This document shows positions 1 to 7,780 of a stretch of 36,297 bases of DNA, piece after piece. A program made the translations under genes and the position numbers. The notes below the pieces were generated by a model, which was not told the origin of the DNA, searched no databases, and worked only from the letters and a program-made list of their open reading frames with translations. Each line of letters opens with the position of its first letter. Position 1 is the stretch's first letter. This DNA comes from Verrucomicrobiota bacterium (GTDB taxonomy: Bacteria; Verrucomicrobiota; Verrucomicrobiia; Chthoniobacterales; Terrimicrobiaceae). The stretch spans positions 1-36,297 of the forward strand of contig JAPLTF010000057.1 of NCBI GenBank assembly GCA_026398275.1. The letters run 5' to 3'.

Positions 1-4
1 CAGC

Positions 5-45
5 CTGCCGCAGGCAGCCCGGAGGGCGATGCGAAGCATCGGCAA
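5..45. repeat. REP-like GC-rich short repeat, copy 1
   Basis: The stretch begins with the palindrome CTGCCGCAGGCAG and continues through AGGGCGATGCGAAGCATCGG, which can itself fold (GATGC/GCATC). A related copy lies at 9517-9556. Both copies are intergenic, and this one lies just beyond the broken end of the DUF6361 gene, so it may mark a rearrangement point. No transposase is associated with it here. Confidence 0.45.
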
Positions 46-125
46 CACCGCTGTGGGTATTGCCGCCGCCTTCGTGCCTTGGCCAAGCCAAAAATCCTCA
101 GCAACGCGGCTTTTTCCTAATTATT

Positions 126-794
126 TCACAGGTTCTTAGCCACAATCTGAAGGTGAAGAAACTCAGCCTCCTCACGAGTGAGATCGATGGTGAGCGTGTC
201 CCAATACTCACTGCCCACCTCGGGCACCCTCACACGGACACTTGACCCGGCGTCCTCCGCATCGGCGTCGTCTCCCTTGTCGTTTCCACGCTCCGCAAGC
301 AAAGCGGAGAGCGACGGCGTCTTCCCGACCCTTCTCCCAAACTCGGCCAGAGAGAGGTTTCGAGGGGAAACAATCCCGAACGTCTGTAACCCGCTCCAGT
401 AAATCGAAGATGGGTGCCGAACCACGTCGCGGTCCCTCCTCAACCCGAAGGATCCTCCGATGATCCCGAGATTTTGCCGCCCTTCTCCGTGGGTCTCAGC
501 AAGTTGAATGCGACAGCCTTTCTCTTCATCCTCAAGATACCGTTCGAGGTTGCGAGGATTCCGTTTCCGCATTTCATTTTGTTTGAAATCGTCAAGGAGC
601 AGCGCCGTGAGCGTGAAATACTTTGCCCGGGTCTGAATCGTCGAAATCCCCGGGAACATCTGGTCGGAAAACGAGGAGAGCACCACGCCGATTCCCAACT
701 CATCCAGAACTCCAGGAGCAGCGAGCAAATCAATCACCGTCCTGACCTTGTTTCGGTGTTCAGAGGAAAAATCGATCCAGCCTATTACTGACAT
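126..794 (-). pseudogene. DUF6361 family protein, C-terminally truncated
   Basis: The 222-residue product begins MSVIGWIDFSSEHRNKV and carries the FPGISTIQTRAKYF block and an RRPSAIYW-like stretch (RHPSSIYWSGLQTFGI), which are hallmarks of the DUF6361 family. As I recall the family, members are about 400 residues or more and continue well past the LTREEAEFL segment that here sits about ten residues from the stop. The C-terminal half is therefore missing. The reading frame ends in AT-rich sequence beside a REP-like repeat, which suggests deletion rather than a short natural form. The start is an ATG at 794. DUF6361 has no established function that I know of; such genes often occur in accessory or defence regions, which fits the toxin-antitoxin neighbours. 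A shortened functional form cannot be excluded. Confidence 0.7.
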
Positions 795-833
795 GGCAGT
801 GCCTTATTCATGGGCGCTCCAAGCATACGTGCC

Positions 834-853
834 CTTTGCCCGCGTGGGCAAAG
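834..853. other. Inverted repeat downstream of the toxin-antitoxin operon
   Basis: CTTTGCCC and GGGCAAAG form an 8-bp perfect stem with a 4-nt loop (GCGT). It lies about 60 nt beyond the stop of the leftward toxin-antitoxin operon and just upstream of the leftward DUF6361 start. It could be a weak terminator or an operator. There is no T-run on the minus strand, so a strong intrinsic terminator is unlikely. Confidence 0.3.
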
Positions 854-914
854 AAAGAGAGTGACGCTCCAGATGGAATGGGGCGGACTTTCGTGGGCGA
901 CTGAAAATTCGTGG

Positions 915-2006
915 TCATTCGGATTCTTTGACCCAAACGAACTTTGTCTTGAGCCCGTTGAAGTTCGTCCATTTTTGGGTCAGGTATTGATGGCGACCGA
1001 CGACGATGCCAGGGCAGATTCCGAGCCTTGCCGCGATTTTTTGAAGATCGCCTGCCGAGCGGACCGCTTTGATGGCCGGGTTGTGAATGTCCGGGATGAG
1101 AATGTCCGCAGCGAAATCATCGGCCCGTTTTTCCTCGGGCTTGTCGCGGTAGGACTTGCCATCATCAATGAAGGTTTCCTTTTTGCTGTCGTGAAGGATA
1201 TGCCCGGCCTCGTGGAAGAATGAGAACCAGAATTTGTCTTCGGACCTGCCACGGAGATTCACAAGAATCATGGCCTTCGTCGGGGTGATCCATTCTGCCG
1301 CCCCGCTCCAGGGAGCCCCCTTGATTTCAGGAACCAGCGCAAGGGCAACCCCGGCCTCGGCGCAGAGTCGGCGCATCTCAGGCACAAATTCCTTGGGGTG
1401 CTTGGTCGTCAGTGCTCGGATGAGGCGCAAGTTTTCGGAGAAACGTTTTTTGTCATAGGGAGCGCATTCGATCTCGCGAGCCTCCAGTTGTCCAAGGCGC
1501 AGCCATGCGGAGGTTGGACCCGGGCTGGACTTCAGGAAGGGTGATCTCCGGGCCGCAGCGGCGGGTTCATCCCATACGGTATGCCAGGACTCGACGCTGC
1601 TAACCCCGTAGAAACGGAGGACTTCACGCACAACAAGCCCCTTGTCCGTCTCGGCCGGAATGACCTTGCGCTCGCTGAGCTCCTTAACCGGAATGGACTT
1701 CAGCCAGATGATATTGTCCGCCATTTGTCGGGCCTGGTCGATTTTGGAAAGCTGTTCGCGGTATTGGGCCTCCAGATTATTCCAGAGGGCGGCCGGGGTT
1801 CCGGTGACCAACTCCAACTTGTTGGCGGTCTCGTAGGAAATCGGCTGCTCACCCTTAAAAATTCGGTTGAGCGTCTGCACGGTGAGTCCCGTGCGATCGG
1901 CAAGGTCACGCTGGGTCATGCCCAAAGCTTCCATGGTCTCCTCCAGCGTGGCACCGGGTGGGACGGCGTAATCGGGGTCGAAGCGGAATTTACGGATGGC
2001 TTTCAT
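915..2006 (-). CDS. XRE-family HTH fused to ImmA/IrrE metallopeptidase (antitoxin-type regulator)
   Basis: This 363-residue protein has an N-terminal helix-turn-helix at about residues 18-60 (GMTQRDLADRTGLTVQTLNR) of the HigA/VapI type and a C-terminal ImmA/IrrE zinc-peptidase domain with HEAGH near residues 265-269. A second acidic cluster (EEKRADDFAADILIP) about 25 residues later supplies the probable third metal ligand. The family acts as repressor/antitoxin and, in ImmA, cleaves a partner repressor. The gene directly follows the toxin gene, so the pair reads as a toxin-first HigBA-like operon. I chose the ATG at 2006. A TTG at 2018 would add four residues and overlap the toxin stop. All metal-site residues look intact, so a functional module is likely. 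Confidence 0.82.
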   Translation of the reverse strand: MKAIRKFRFDPDYAVPPGATLEETMEALGMTQRDLADRTGLTVQTLNRIFKGEQPISYETANKLELVTGTPAALWNNLEAQYREQLSKIDQARQMADNIIWLKSIPVKELSERKVIPAETDKGLVVREVLRFYGVSSVESWHTVWDEPAAAARRSPFLKSSPGPTSAWLRLGQLEAREIECAPYDKKRFSENLRLIRALTTKHPKEFVPEMRRLCAEAGVALALVPEIKGAPWSGAAEWITPTKAMILVNLRGRSEDKFWFSFFHEAGHILHDSKKETFIDDGKSYRDKPEEKRADDFAADILIPDIHNPAIKAVRSAGDLQKIAARLGICPGIVVGRHQYLTQKWTNFNGLKTKFVWVKESE

Positions 2007-2014
2007 GGCGATGT

Positions 2015-2350
2015 TCAATGGGTGTCTGCAATTTCAAGGATCTCGATCTCCGTGACGGCTTCCCAGTCCAACCCTCCGTCCTCTTTGCATGGGATGGGAT
2101 CATTGGCCGGGATAAAAATCAGGCGATACGGGTGGTCCAAGTCAACAGAGAGCTGACCTTTGCGGTTTGTGGACAGTTCGTGGCATCGTGGTGGTGGGAC
2201 TCGGGGAATTTGGGCGAGATGATCTGCAGCCTTCAGCTCCATCAGGCGCATTTTTAACTTCCGGGTGCGTGGTGCCCCATGGGTTTTGAGCATCTCTTTT
2301 TCTGAGTTGCAGGACTTCTCAAGTTTCTTGTTGCGAAAAAATATCTGCAT
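2015..2350 (-). CDS. RelE/HigB-like toxin
   Basis: This is a small basic protein of 111 residues with the pattern of HigB/RelE mRNA-interferase toxins: MQIFFRNKKLEKSC at the start, a helical segment rich in Lys/Arg (TRKLKMRLMELKAADHLAQI), then strands around CHELSTNRKGQLSVDL and PYRLIFIPAN. It ends in TEIEILEIADTH, the usual end of this fold. Family members cleave ribosome-associated mRNA and are neutralised by the downstream antitoxin. The stop lies 8 nt before the ATG of the HTH-ImmA/IrrE gene, consistent with one operon. The start is the ATG at 2350; an upstream TTG at 2365 is less likely. Activity is inferred from fold and context. Confidence 0.75.
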   Translation of the reverse strand: MQIFFRNKKLEKSCNSEKEMLKTHGAPRTRKLKMRLMELKAADHLAQIPRVPPPRCHELSTNRKGQLSVDLDHPYRLIFIPANDPIPCKEDGGLDWEAVTEIEILEIADTH

Positions 2351-2447
2351 TTGAGGGAATGTCAAAAAGAATCACATGATGTGTTCATCTTTTATTTGTT
2401 TTGTCTGTTGAACTCCATCTCGAAGCCCTCAACTTCCGCAAGGACCC

Positions 2448-2804
2448 TCATCGAATATTGGAACGTTGCCAGAGAAGCATCTCTTTCCAGTCTGCTCGGC
2501 GGCGGTAGGCAGAAAGCTGAAGAAAGGCGTTCACCTGCTCGGAGAGGCCGAGATGGTTGGCGGCATAGGCCCCGGAAGGCTGGAGGCGAATGGCGTCGCG
2601 CACGACGAGGGCACGGGCAATGGCATCGGCAGAAGGCGCCACAGTGCCGAGCACGGGGTCGGTAGCCTGGTAGTCGTAGAGGCCCCGGGCGAGTTGCCGG
2701 ATGGTGCCGCCAGCTTTCAACCGGTGCAGGGCGAGGTCAACCCCCCGCCGACTTCCGAGGTCTAGGAAGTGCTTCGGAGTGAACACCCAACCCCGATTCC
2801 GCTT
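2448..2804 (-). pseudogene. DUF6088 / AbiEi-like antitoxin fragment
   Basis: The readable part matches the DUF6088 (type IV AbiEi-like) family: FTPKHFLDLGSRRGVD, LHRLKAGGTIRQLARGLYDY, then RLQPSGAYAANHLGLSEQV. Both ends are damaged. Upstream in frame, codons for RNRGW precede the VFTP block, as in intact relatives, but no start codon precedes them before an in-frame TGA; the only available start is an internal GTG at 2786. Downstream, similarity stops at GLSEQV, and 26 unrelated residues follow where the family normally continues for roughly another 100. Another frame just after the break reads about 30 residues ending FEMEFNRQNK and may be the tail of a second lost gene. In intact loci the partner is usually an AbiEii-type nucleotidyltransferase toxin, which is absent here. 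Confidence 0.7.
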
Positions 2805-3134
2805 TACACGGTGGTAGCGACTCTGGCTTCAGTTCATCCCAACGCTTACCCGAATCTCCCGGACCACGGTTACAGGGCAGTGGAGGAGGATTGCCCTCCT
2901 TGTGCCAGCCTTCTGACGAATTGTGGTTTTTCCCTCCGAAAAGGGACACTTTCAGGGACACCTGCCCCGAAATCGGCCTTTTTGGTGCCCTGCCAAAATG
3001 GCCAAAAACACGAGCCCCTGTATTTATCAGGGCTTGCGGGCGATTGGCGGTCATGGCGGAGGGGGTGGGATTATCCGGCTGCGCAGGCTTTCCGAACGAG
3101 GCTTCGCTTTTAACGATGCCCCTCCTCGCAGATT
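2805..3134. other. Stretch of about 330 bp without a recognisable gene
   Basis: The overlapping open frames here on both strands have no recognisable family signature. The stretch lies between the DUF6088 fragment and the 3' end of tRNA-Ser, where an integrated element would normally join, so it is probably decayed accessory DNA. I see no direct repeat of the tRNA 3' end within it. Confidence 0.4.
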
Positions 3135-3219
3135 CGGAGGGGGTGGGATTCGAACCCACGGAGCCTTTCGGCTCTCCGGTTTTCAAGACCGGCGCAATAG
3201 ACCACTCTACCACCCCTCC
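3135..3219 (-). tRNA. tRNA-Ser (anticodon UGA)
   Basis: Read on the minus strand, the acceptor arm starts GGAGGGG and pairs with CCCCUCC, followed by a G discriminator as expected for serine. The anticodon arm is CCGGU-CUUGAAA-ACCGG, with UGA at the centre of the loop. A long variable arm (GAGCC-GAAA-GGCUC) marks a class II tRNA, and the T-arm is GUGGG-UUCGAAU-CCCAC. CCA is not encoded. All helices are intact. Confidence 0.96.
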
Positions 3220-3240
3220 TAGTTAACTTAACTGAAACAC

Positions 3241-3246
3241 GTTATA
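3241..3246 (-). promoter_or_regulatory. Probable -10 box of tRNA-Ser
   Basis: The minus strand reads TATAAC about 22 nt ahead of the mature tRNA 5' end, in AT-rich sequence. No good -35 is visible at 17 nt, so this is only a positional suggestion. Confidence 0.35.
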
Positions 3247-3312
3247 CTGACTTCAAAAAGTGCATTTTGATCTCTTAACAGACATTTTCTAGCCAACGTT
3301 TTACAGAGGGAC

Positions 3313-3534
3313 ATGCGAGAACCCATCTTCAAGACATGGCCAAAAATCAGGCTGGTTGTCATCAAGGGAAAAAGTCTCTACCAGATCGATGGAAGAAGGG
3401 AAGGCACAAATGGCAAGAGGGAATACCGAAAATCCCGCAAGGATGCCGAAAAACGGGCACAGGAAATCGAATCAGATTTCAAGCTGGAAGGGATTGAGGG
3501 GCTGACACTCTCCGCTCAGTCATTCAAGAAGTAG
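3313..3534 (+). CDS. Short protein resembling the N-terminal arm of a tyrosine integrase
   Basis: The product is 73 residues long. It shows a beta-rich stretch (IRLVVIKGKSLYQIDGRREG) followed by a basic helix (KSRKDAEKRAQEIESDF). This is the general layout of AP2-like or arm-binding domains at the N-terminus of tyrosine recombinases, where a converted-lysine helix follows three strands. It lies 93 nt beyond the 5' side of tRNA-Ser. No catalytic domain follows. A shifted frame starting at 3516 reads on for 19 codons (ending ARELFN, stop at 3573-3575), which hints that a frameshift shortened the gene. It could equally be an intact small hypothetical protein. Family assignment is tentative. Confidence 0.5.
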   Translation: MREPIFKTWPKIRLVVIKGKSLYQIDGRREGTNGKREYRKSRKDAEKRAQEIESDFKLEGIEGLTLSAQSFKK

Positions 3535-3639
3535 CCGACAAAAAACCAGAAGACGCCAGAGAGCTTTTCAACTAAGCGGCAAGGCTGAATCCTACGAGGA
3601 TTCCCGCGTGCCGGTGTTGGCTTGAAGCCGAATCGCGCT

Positions 3640-3668
3640 GGTTTTCCATGTTCCGCAACAGGAAAACC
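3640..3668 (+). terminator. Hairpin with downstream T-rich tract
   Basis: GGTTTTCC (3640-3647) pairs with GGAAAACC (3661-3668). An inner TGTT/AACA stem closes a CCGC tetraloop, with one unpaired A between the two stems. On the plus strand it is followed by GTTTTCGATTTT, giving a terminator shape for the short rightward gene. It also sits just past the aldolase stop, so it may serve both strands. Confidence 0.5.
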
Positions 3669-3678
3669 GTTTTCGATT

Positions 3679-4758
3679 TTATGCGGCGTTTCGGCCGACG
3701 CAGTTCAGGTCCTCGAACGAGGCGATGAGGCGCTTGGTGAACGTGGCTTCACCGGCACCGAGCCAGACGCGCGGGTCGTAGTATTTTTTATTCGGGGCAT
3801 CCGGGCCGGTCGGGTTGCCGATCTGGCCCTGCAGGAAGTCGTGGTTCTTGGCCTCGTAGCCGCGAACCCCGTCCCAGAACGCCCATTGGAGGTCGGTGTC
3901 GAGGTTCATCTTGACGGCGCCGTAGCTGAGGGCCTCGCGGATTTCCTCGCGGGTGGATCCGGATCCGCCGTGGAACACGAAGTTCACCGGTTTCGGACCT
4001 GTGCCGAATTTCTTCTGGATGAAGTCCTGCGAGTTTTTCAGGATGACGGGCTTGAGCTTGACGTTGCCGGGCTTATAGACCCCGTGGACGTTGCCGAAGG
4101 CGGCCGCGATTGTGAAGTTCGGGCTGATTTTCAGGAGTGCCTCGTAGGCGAGGGCGACTTCTTCGGGCTGGGTGTAGAGGCGGGATTCGTCCACGCCGGA
4201 ATTGTCCACCCCGTCCTCTTCGCCGCCGGTGACGCCAAGTTCGATTTCGAGCGTCATGCCCATCTTGCTCATGCGGGCGAGATACTTCGAGCAGATCTCG
4301 ATGTTCTCCTCGATCGGCTCTTCCGAGAGATCCAGCATGTGCGAGCTGTAGAGAGGTGCCCCGGTCTTGGCGAACTGCTCCTCGCTGGCGGCCAGCATTC
4401 CGTCCACCCAGGGAAGAAGCTTCTTCGCGCAATGGTCGGTGTTCAGGATGAGCGGAACTCCGTAGGCTTTCGCTGCGGCGTCCGCGTAGACGGCGCCGGC
4501 GATGCCGCCGAGGATCGGGCCGAGCTGGTTTTCCTTGCTCACTCCCTTGCCGATGAAGAACTGGGCTCCGCCGTTTGAGAACTGGATCATCATCGGGGAG
4601 TTGACCTCGCGGCCTGCGGCGAGCGAGGCGTTGACCGAGTTCGTGTTCACGCAGTTGACCGCGGGCAGGGCGAATTCGTTCGCCTTCGCATAGTCCAGCA
4701 CTTCCTTCACTTCATCGCCGAATAGAACTCCGGCCCGGAATTTTTTGTTTTCACTCAT
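3679..4758 (-). CDS. fbaA: Class II fructose-bisphosphate aldolase
   Basis: This cytosolic enzyme cleaves fructose 1,6-bisphosphate to dihydroxyacetone phosphate and glyceraldehyde 3-phosphate, and runs in reverse in gluconeogenesis. The 359-residue length matches the FbaA (class IIA) type. The catalytic/zinc region NTDHCAKK falls at residues 106-113, with Asp108 and His109. Further on, FGNVHGVY and FHGGSGS give the remaining zinc and phosphate-binding residues, and NLDTDLQWAFWDG is the conserved C-terminal block. The ATG at 4758 was chosen because MSENKKF starts the conserved domain; longer frames add unrelated residues. There is no Shine-Dalgarno site, only an A/T-rich leader. The gene lies 128 bp downstream of the phosphofructokinase gene in the same orientation, so two consecutive glycolytic steps are neighbours. 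Confidence 0.96.
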   Translation of the reverse strand: MSENKKFRAGVLFGDEVKEVLDYAKANEFALPAVNCVNTNSVNASLAAGREVNSPMMIQFSNGGAQFFIGKGVSKENQLGPILGGIAGAVYADAAAKAYGVPLILNTDHCAKKLLPWVDGMLAASEEQFAKTGAPLYSSHMLDLSEEPIEENIEICSKYLARMSKMGMTLEIELGVTGGEEDGVDNSGVDESRLYTQPEEVALAYEALLKISPNFTIAAAFGNVHGVYKPGNVKLKPVILKNSQDFIQKKFGTGPKPVNFVFHGGSGSTREEIREALSYGAVKMNLDTDLQWAFWDGVRGYEAKNHDFLQGQIGNPTGPDAPNKKYYDPRVWLGAGEATFTKRLIASFEDLNCVGRNAA

Positions 4759-4886
4759 GGTTTTAAATAGTTTTTTGTGCCTCCGCAAATTGGTCGGCAG
4801 TTGCTCCTACCACAGCGGCGGATTTTGAACAGCAGGAAACGTTCCGACATTCACGGAAGCGTGACCGGAGTCAAATTGCCGCGGCC

Positions 4887-6127
4887 TCAGGCGAACCGTT
4901 CCGGCTGTCCGGTTGCGGCGAGGACGCTGCTCCACCAGCCGCTGGCCGGGTCGAGGCGTTTGTGCCGGCCGGCCAGGAGCTCGATGGGGACGTGGATGAA
5001 CCGCTGGTGGAGGAAGCCGATGATCAGGCCGGTCTTGCCGGCCATGGCCGCGTGGACGGCGTGCCGCGCGAAGAGGTCGCAGAGGAGCGCGTCCTCGCTG
5101 TTCGCAGGGCAGCTGCGGATCTCGTAGCTCGGGTCGAAATAGCGCATGACCGCCGGAACGCCCTCTGCTTTGAAATACGCCTCGATGCGCTCGCGGAGGA
5201 ACGGGCCGATGTCCTTGAGCCTGACGTTGCCCGATGCATCGCGTTCGCTGGCATCGGCGGCCAGCAAGTCCTGCCCGGCCCCCTCCGCGACGGCGATGAC
5301 GGCGTGGTCTTTTTCGAGCATGCGGCGCTTGAGGGCGGCGAGAAAACTGTCCAGTGCAAACGGAACCTCGGGGATGAGCGCGAAGTTCACGTCCTGATTT
5401 GCGACCGTGGCTGCGGCGGTGATGAAGCCCGCATGGCGGCCCATGAGCTTCACGAGGCCGATGCCGCCGGTCACGCTCCGGGCCTCGGTGTGCGCCCGGT
5501 CGAGCACGCGCACCGCCTCCTCGACGGCGCTGAAAAACCCGAATGTCCGCGACACAAACCCGACATCGTTGTCGATCGTCTTCGGCACGCCGACGACGGA
5601 GAGCGCGTGACCCCGGCGGCGGGCTTCCTGGTAAATTTCGTTCGCCCCGCGCTGGGTACCGTCCCCGCCGAGCGTGAACAGAATGTCCACGCCGCGAGCG
5701 ATCAGGTTGTCCACCGCCCGGGCGGTGTCCACGGGGCCGCGAGAGGTGCCTAGAATCGTGCCGCCCTTGCGGTGGATGTCATCGACAATCCGGGGCGTGA
5801 GATCGAGCGGTTCGGCACCCGCCTCAGGATCGAGGCCGGTGTATCCGCCGCGAAAGCCGAGGATCCCGCCGACGCCGTAGCCGTAGTGGAGCTCCAGAAC
5901 AAGCGAGCGGATGACATTGTTGAGGCCGGGGCACAGGCCGCCGCAGGTCACGATGCCCGCCCGCGTTTTCTTTGCGTCGAAAAAAGCTTTTCGCGCGGGC
6001 CTGCCAGTTCGAACTGAAGCCCCGGCTCAGCGCCTGATTCTATCTGTTCGGGAATGCGGACGCTGTCGCCGACAGTGTGGGTCCGGTTGGAGACGTAGCG
6101 GGCTTCGCCGAGCGTGGGTGTGTTCAT
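4887..6127 (-). CDS. pfkA: ATP-dependent 6-phosphofructokinase, interrupted by a single-base frameshift
   Basis: This glycolytic enzyme phosphorylates fructose 6-phosphate. The main frame (4887-5951) shows CGGLCPGLNN, the GGDGT motif typical of ATP users (PPi users have GGDD), PKTIDND and the GRHAGF segment. It belongs to the long clade shared with plant-type PFKs. That frame has no proper start: its first possible codon is an internal GTG. The true beginning is the ATG at 6127, reading MNTPTLGEARYVSN and on to FELAGPREKLF. The two frames join if the six-A run at 5980-5985 (six T on the coding strand) is one base longer, giving EKLFFDAKKTRAGIVTCGG and a protein of about 413 residues. As written, the upstream frame stops at 5948. 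The ATG overlaps the stop of the HlyD-like gene as TGATG. The cause could be a sequencing error, slippage, or a recent mutation. Confidence 0.85.
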
Positions 6128-7260
6128 CAGTGCCCGTCGCTGAAGATGAAGTTCATCCAGGATTTCATGCGGAGCAGGACCTTGCGGAGGATGGATAGGT
6201 GCTTCATGTGGTCGGTGTATATGGCCACGTTGCCCGAGCTGCCCGGAACGATCTGGTATTTGGAGAGATCCTCCTCGAACTGGATGGAGACGATGACCCG
6301 CCCGGTGCCTTTGATCTGTTCGGGGTCGACAAGAGTGCCGCTCGGAAGCAGCTGTCCCTGCGGGATGTAGGCTCCTGTGGTGGCGACTTTGGCTTTAAAA
6401 AAACGGCCGGGCACGGCAGGCAGGATGACCTCCGCTTCCGAGCCCTCGATGATTCTCTGCGAGCTGTTCTGCAGGAAAGCTCCCGCAAACATGGCCTGCT
6501 CCTTGTGCATGAAAACCATCACGGGCCGCATGGGCATGGGAACCGCATACATGCCGGGGCGCAGGAAGAGCTGGACCACGACGCCATCGGTCGGGGCGCG
6601 CACCACGGTCTGCTCCAGATCGAAGCGGGCGCTGTCGAGTTCGGCCTGAATGCGCGCGACATCGGTGTTGACGCCCTGAATGGCGGCAGCAGCGTCCAGC
6701 GCGGCCCGCTCGGCCTCCGCCTGTGCCGCCTGCGCCTGGCTTTGGGCGGCGAAATACCTTTCTTCGGTCTGCTTGAACTGGGACTGCGAGATCACCCCCT
6801 TTTCCTGTAGGGGTTTCGAGCGGTCGTAGAGGTCCTTGGCCCCGTCGCGGGAGGAGGCTGCGGCGTCGGAGTTTTTCTTTGCCGTTTCGGCGGCGGACTT
6901 GAGCTGTTTTTCGGCCTGGGTTGCATCCGCGAGTTCGGCCTCCTTGGACTTCACTGCGTTTTGATATTTCTCGGGCTCGATCCGGAAGAGGACATCGCCG
7001 GCTTTGAGCGGGGTATTTGGCACAACCGGAACCTCGATGACCCGCCCGCCGACAGTCGGCGTGATCGGGGTCGTCACAAAATAGAAGCGACCTTCCGAAC
7101 TGAAGGGATGGTTGTAGTTCATCGCCAGCACGAGCAGGCCGATCATTGCGGCCCCACCCAACGCGGCCGTGAGGAGACTGAACCCGTTGACCGGGATCTT
7201 AAAAAGCTTGAAGATCCCGATGGCGAACGCCGCGTAGATGAGAATAAGGAGGAGTTCCAT
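6127..7260 (-). CDS. HlyD/EmrA-family membrane fusion protein (YiaV-like)
   Basis: The 377-residue protein has two N-terminal hydrophobic segments (residues 1-18 and about 30-47), then a periplasmic adaptor. A first half of a biotinyl-lipoyl domain (TPTVGGRVIEVPVVPNTPLK) is followed by a long Ala/Gln/Glu-rich coiled-coil hairpin at about residues 100-210. The second lipoyl half (VRAPTDGVVVQLFLRPGM) and a beta-barrel follow. Such proteins bridge inner-membrane transporters to outer-membrane channels. The partner upstream is a DUF3302 protein, the same pairing as E. coli yiaW-yiaV. Its stop overlaps the phosphofructokinase ATG by one base, so translation of the two is probably coupled. The substrate is unknown. 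Confidence 0.88.
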   Translation of the reverse strand: MELLLILIYAAFAIGIFKLFKIPVNGFSLLTAALGGAAMIGLLVLAMNYNHPFSSEGRFYFVTTPITPTVGGRVIEVPVVPNTPLKAGDVLFRIEPEKYQNAVKSKEAELADATQAEKQLKSAAETAKKNSDAAASSRDGAKDLYDRSKPLQEKGVISQSQFKQTEERYFAAQSQAQAAQAEAERAALDAAAAIQGVNTDVARIQAELDSARFDLEQTVVRAPTDGVVVQLFLRPGMYAVPMPMRPVMVFMHKEQAMFAGAFLQNSSQRIIEGSEAEVILPAVPGRFFKAKVATTGAYIPQGQLLPSGTLVDPEQIKGTGRVIVSIQFEEDLSKYQIVPGSSGNVAIYTDHMKHLSILRKVLLRMKSWMNFIFSDGH

Positions 7261-7263
7261 GGG

Positions 7264-7608
7264 TCAGGATTTTTGTTGGGGGCCGGCTTTTTCGATTTCA
7301 GCGAGTCGCGCTTCGAGGCGTGCGATCCGCTCGTCCGGCTCTCCGCCCGGTTTCGGCAATTTTGAATCGGGGCGTCCCGCGTAGCCGCCCTCGGGATGAT
7401 AGGACGTCGCCCAGATCCAGAGGAACGGCCAGATCACATGCAGGGTGAAAAGGCTAACCCAACCCGCGGTGTGGATGGCATCCTGGTGTGGATGGTTCCG
7501 CTTTTGGGCGATGTGGTAAGGGATGTCGTGGATCGCGATCATCCCGTAGGCCAGGATGAGGACGACAACCACGATCAGGCCGAGGGCGAAGTAGCTGAGG
7601 AAGTCCAT
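7264..7608 (-). CDS. DUF3302 inner-membrane protein (YiaW-like)
   Basis: The product has 114 residues counted from the ATG at 7608 (MDFLSYFALG). It has two membrane helices, FALGLIVVVVLILAYGMIAI and WVSLFTLHVIWPFLWIWA. The histidine-rich motif IPYHIAQKRNHPHQDAIH between them is typical of DUF3302. The cytoplasmic tail ends in a short predicted coiled coil (RIARLEARLAEIEKA). Family members sit in front of HlyD-type proteins, as here with a 3-nt gap, and probably form a small inner-membrane unit with them. An upstream TTG at 7626 would add six residues of no family character. No transported compound can be assigned. Confidence 0.85.
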   Translation of the reverse strand: MDFLSYFALGLIVVVVLILAYGMIAIHDIPYHIAQKRNHPHQDAIHTAGWVSLFTLHVIWPFLWIWATSYHPEGGYAGRPDSKLPKPGGEPDERIARLEARLAEIEKAGPQQKS

Positions 7609-7660
7609 GGTGGTGAATTGGGGCAATTCCCGCCGGTTGCGGGCCGCTCAGAATAGGGCG

Positions 7661-7676
7661 GGACAATCTTTTGTCC
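7661..7676. promoter_or_regulatory. Palindrome between divergent operons
   Basis: GGACAA and TTGTCC form a 6-bp inverted repeat with a 4-nt spacer (TCTT). It lies between the leftward YiaW-like gene (start 7608) and the rightward PPK2 gene (start 7781), so it could be a shared operator. The short arms make chance occurrence possible. Confidence 0.3.
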
Positions 7677-7780
7677 ATGCGTTTCGCGCAGCTGCAAAGC
7701 CGCTTCGTTGAGCATGAAAGACGTGACAAACTGCCGCGATCGGAGTTCGCTGGATACCGCAGATCTCTTCCCCGCATAAC

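Noticed and set aside
2737-3226. Several open frames of 99-158 codons across the tRNA-Ser gene
   Set aside because: They run through a functional tRNA and show no family features.
7661-7676. Pho-box reading of the palindrome upstream of ppk2
   Set aside because: It is a simple 6-bp inverted repeat without the direct CTGTCA-type repeats of a Pho box; kept only as a generic operator candidate.
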